64,000 nt of DNA, from positions 23,158,715 to 23,222,714 of the forward strand of contig OX463829.1 of NCBI GenBank assembly GCA_949825045.1. The letters run 5' to 3'. Below are positions 63,215-64,000 of this stretch, one piece after another (position 1 is the first letter of the stretch; every line of letters starts with the position of its first letter). The position numbers and the translations under genes were made by a program. The notes beneath the pieces are model-generated. The model saw only the letters and a program-made list of their open reading frames with translations. It searched no databases and was not told where the DNA came from. Source of the stretch: Argyresthia goedartella. Lineage: Eukaryota; Arthropoda; Insecta; Lepidoptera; Argyresthiidae.

Positions 63215-64000
63215 GTACTGGACCAGCCGGTGTCAGACATGTTCTCGTATCGGGTCGAGTTGGACACCCCGAAGGTCTGGACGAAACGGAACGTCCTCTC
63301 AACGGTGGCTAGGACATTTGATCCAAACGGGTGGATCACCCCGGTAACATTTCAGCTCAAGTGTTTTATGCAGAAAGTGTGGTCTGCTGAGCTGAAATGG
63401 GACGACCCGATCGGCGGGTCATTGAGCTCGGAGTGGGACTCGTTCTTTTCGACCCTCCCTGGCATTAATCGGATTTCACTGCCACGGAGGTTGGTCCCCA
63501 CCAAACGATACACCGCCACCCTGCATGGGTTTTGCGATGCCTCGGAGAAGGGCTACGGAGCTGCGGTGTATCTGCGTACGGTCGACTCCTCGGGGGAGGT
63601 TGATGTGCGGTTGGTCATGGCCAAGAGCAAGGTTGCGCCGTTGCGCACTCGCCTGACCATTCCCAAGTTAGAGCTTTCGGGAGCGGCTCTCCTGACTCGT
63701 CTGCTCAACCACACGATGACGGTTCTTCGTGGGTCAATAGCGTTGGAAGATACGGTCTACGCTTGGACGGACAGCCAGATCGTTTTATGCTGGCTGAAGG
63801 CTTCAGTTCACAAGCTGGAGATTTTTGTGGCGAATCGGGTTTCGCAGATTTTGACTTCGGAGGTTCCCTTAATCTGGAGACATGTTCCAGGGGAAATGAA
63901 CCCAGCAGACTGTGCGTCTCGTGGGTGTCATGCTCCGGAGTTGGTTGGACATCCCTTGTGGTGGGGTCTAAAATGGTTGACTCAAGCCGAATCGGATTGG
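63215..64000 (+). CDS. pol: BEL/Pao polyprotein: RT connection and RNase H, runs off the edge
   Basis: 262 codons without a stop in the new frame, to the last base of the window. 'MFSYRVELDTPKVWTKRNVL' and 'ARTFDPNGWITPVTFQLKCF' are the conserved BEL block after RT. 'TATLHGFCDASEKGYGAAVY' gives the first RNase H Asp (about 63511-63570), 'IPKLELSGAALLTRLLNHTM' the Glu, 'YAWTDSQIVLCWLKA' the next Asp, and 'NPADCASRGCHAPELVGHPL' the family's end-of-RNase H signature. It is incomplete: integrase and the 3' LTR should follow outside. The start is set by the frameshift. Confidence 0.9.

Overview
The window looks like repeat-dense, AT-rich intergenic DNA from a moth or butterfly (Lepidoptera). The order is inferred from repeat families I recognise: interspersed repeats with the 'GGTCAAGTGCGAGT' head and 'GGTACGGAACCC' tail, tRNA-derived SINEs with an intact B box, LINE 3' ends ending in a hairpin followed by 'GATAAGCTCGCC', and arrays of the insect telomere unit TTAGG. 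I found no convincing host gene, tRNA or rRNA gene. Nearly every coding signal belongs to a retrotransposon or its remains.

Layout. 1-10 kb: SINE and short-repeat fragments, a pair of inverted repeats 3.9 kb apart, and a minus-strand LINE 3' half (about 1380-3268). 10.2-14.9 kb: a 50-bp tandem satellite (about 12 units), split by a minus-strand LINE (10241-12969, 8-bp target duplication) and a plus-strand LINE (13356-14689). 14.9-17.4 kb: two copies of the lepidopteran interspersed repeat and an unrecognised ORF remnant. 17.45-21.6 kb: a run of inverted structures. First, two 572-bp inverted arms flank 1.1 kb holding the C-terminal part of a retroelement protein. Second, a 681-bp near-palindrome is made of two inverted 254-bp MITE-like elements, each carrying about 110 bp of TTAGG repeats, inserted in a second copy of the 1.4-kb LINE.

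22.7-30.6 kb: a 4.3-kb plus-strand LINE (24693-28981), the most complete non-LTR element here (ORF1 end, endonuclease, reverse transcriptase (RT), 3' UTR), probably inserted antisense into an older minus-strand LINE whose endonuclease lies on one side (28990-30600) and RT on the other (23640-24690). 31-43.9 kb: sparse DNA with SINEs, MITEs and LINE tails. 43.98-46.2 kb: two minus-strand LINE remnants, probably RTE clade.

46.7-64 kb: a BEL/Pao LTR retrotransposon (zinc knuckles, protease, RT, RNase H) runs off the right edge. It is split in its RT by a 13.3-kb Gypsy-type insertion flanked by a CGCC target duplication. The Gypsy block is LTR - deleted copy - LTR - longer copy - LTR, the two copies sharing the middle 2232-bp LTR. 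The longer copy has an intact gag and a textbook A-AAA-AAC frameshift site before pol. Both pol genes are broken by deletions or frameshifts, so neither copy looks autonomous. The first LTR has itself received a 211-bp, 5'-truncated retroelement tail of the type seen at 18.2-19.1 kb. The elements interact mainly as a nesting history: BEL, then Gypsy, then a LINE tail; and satellite, then two LINEs.
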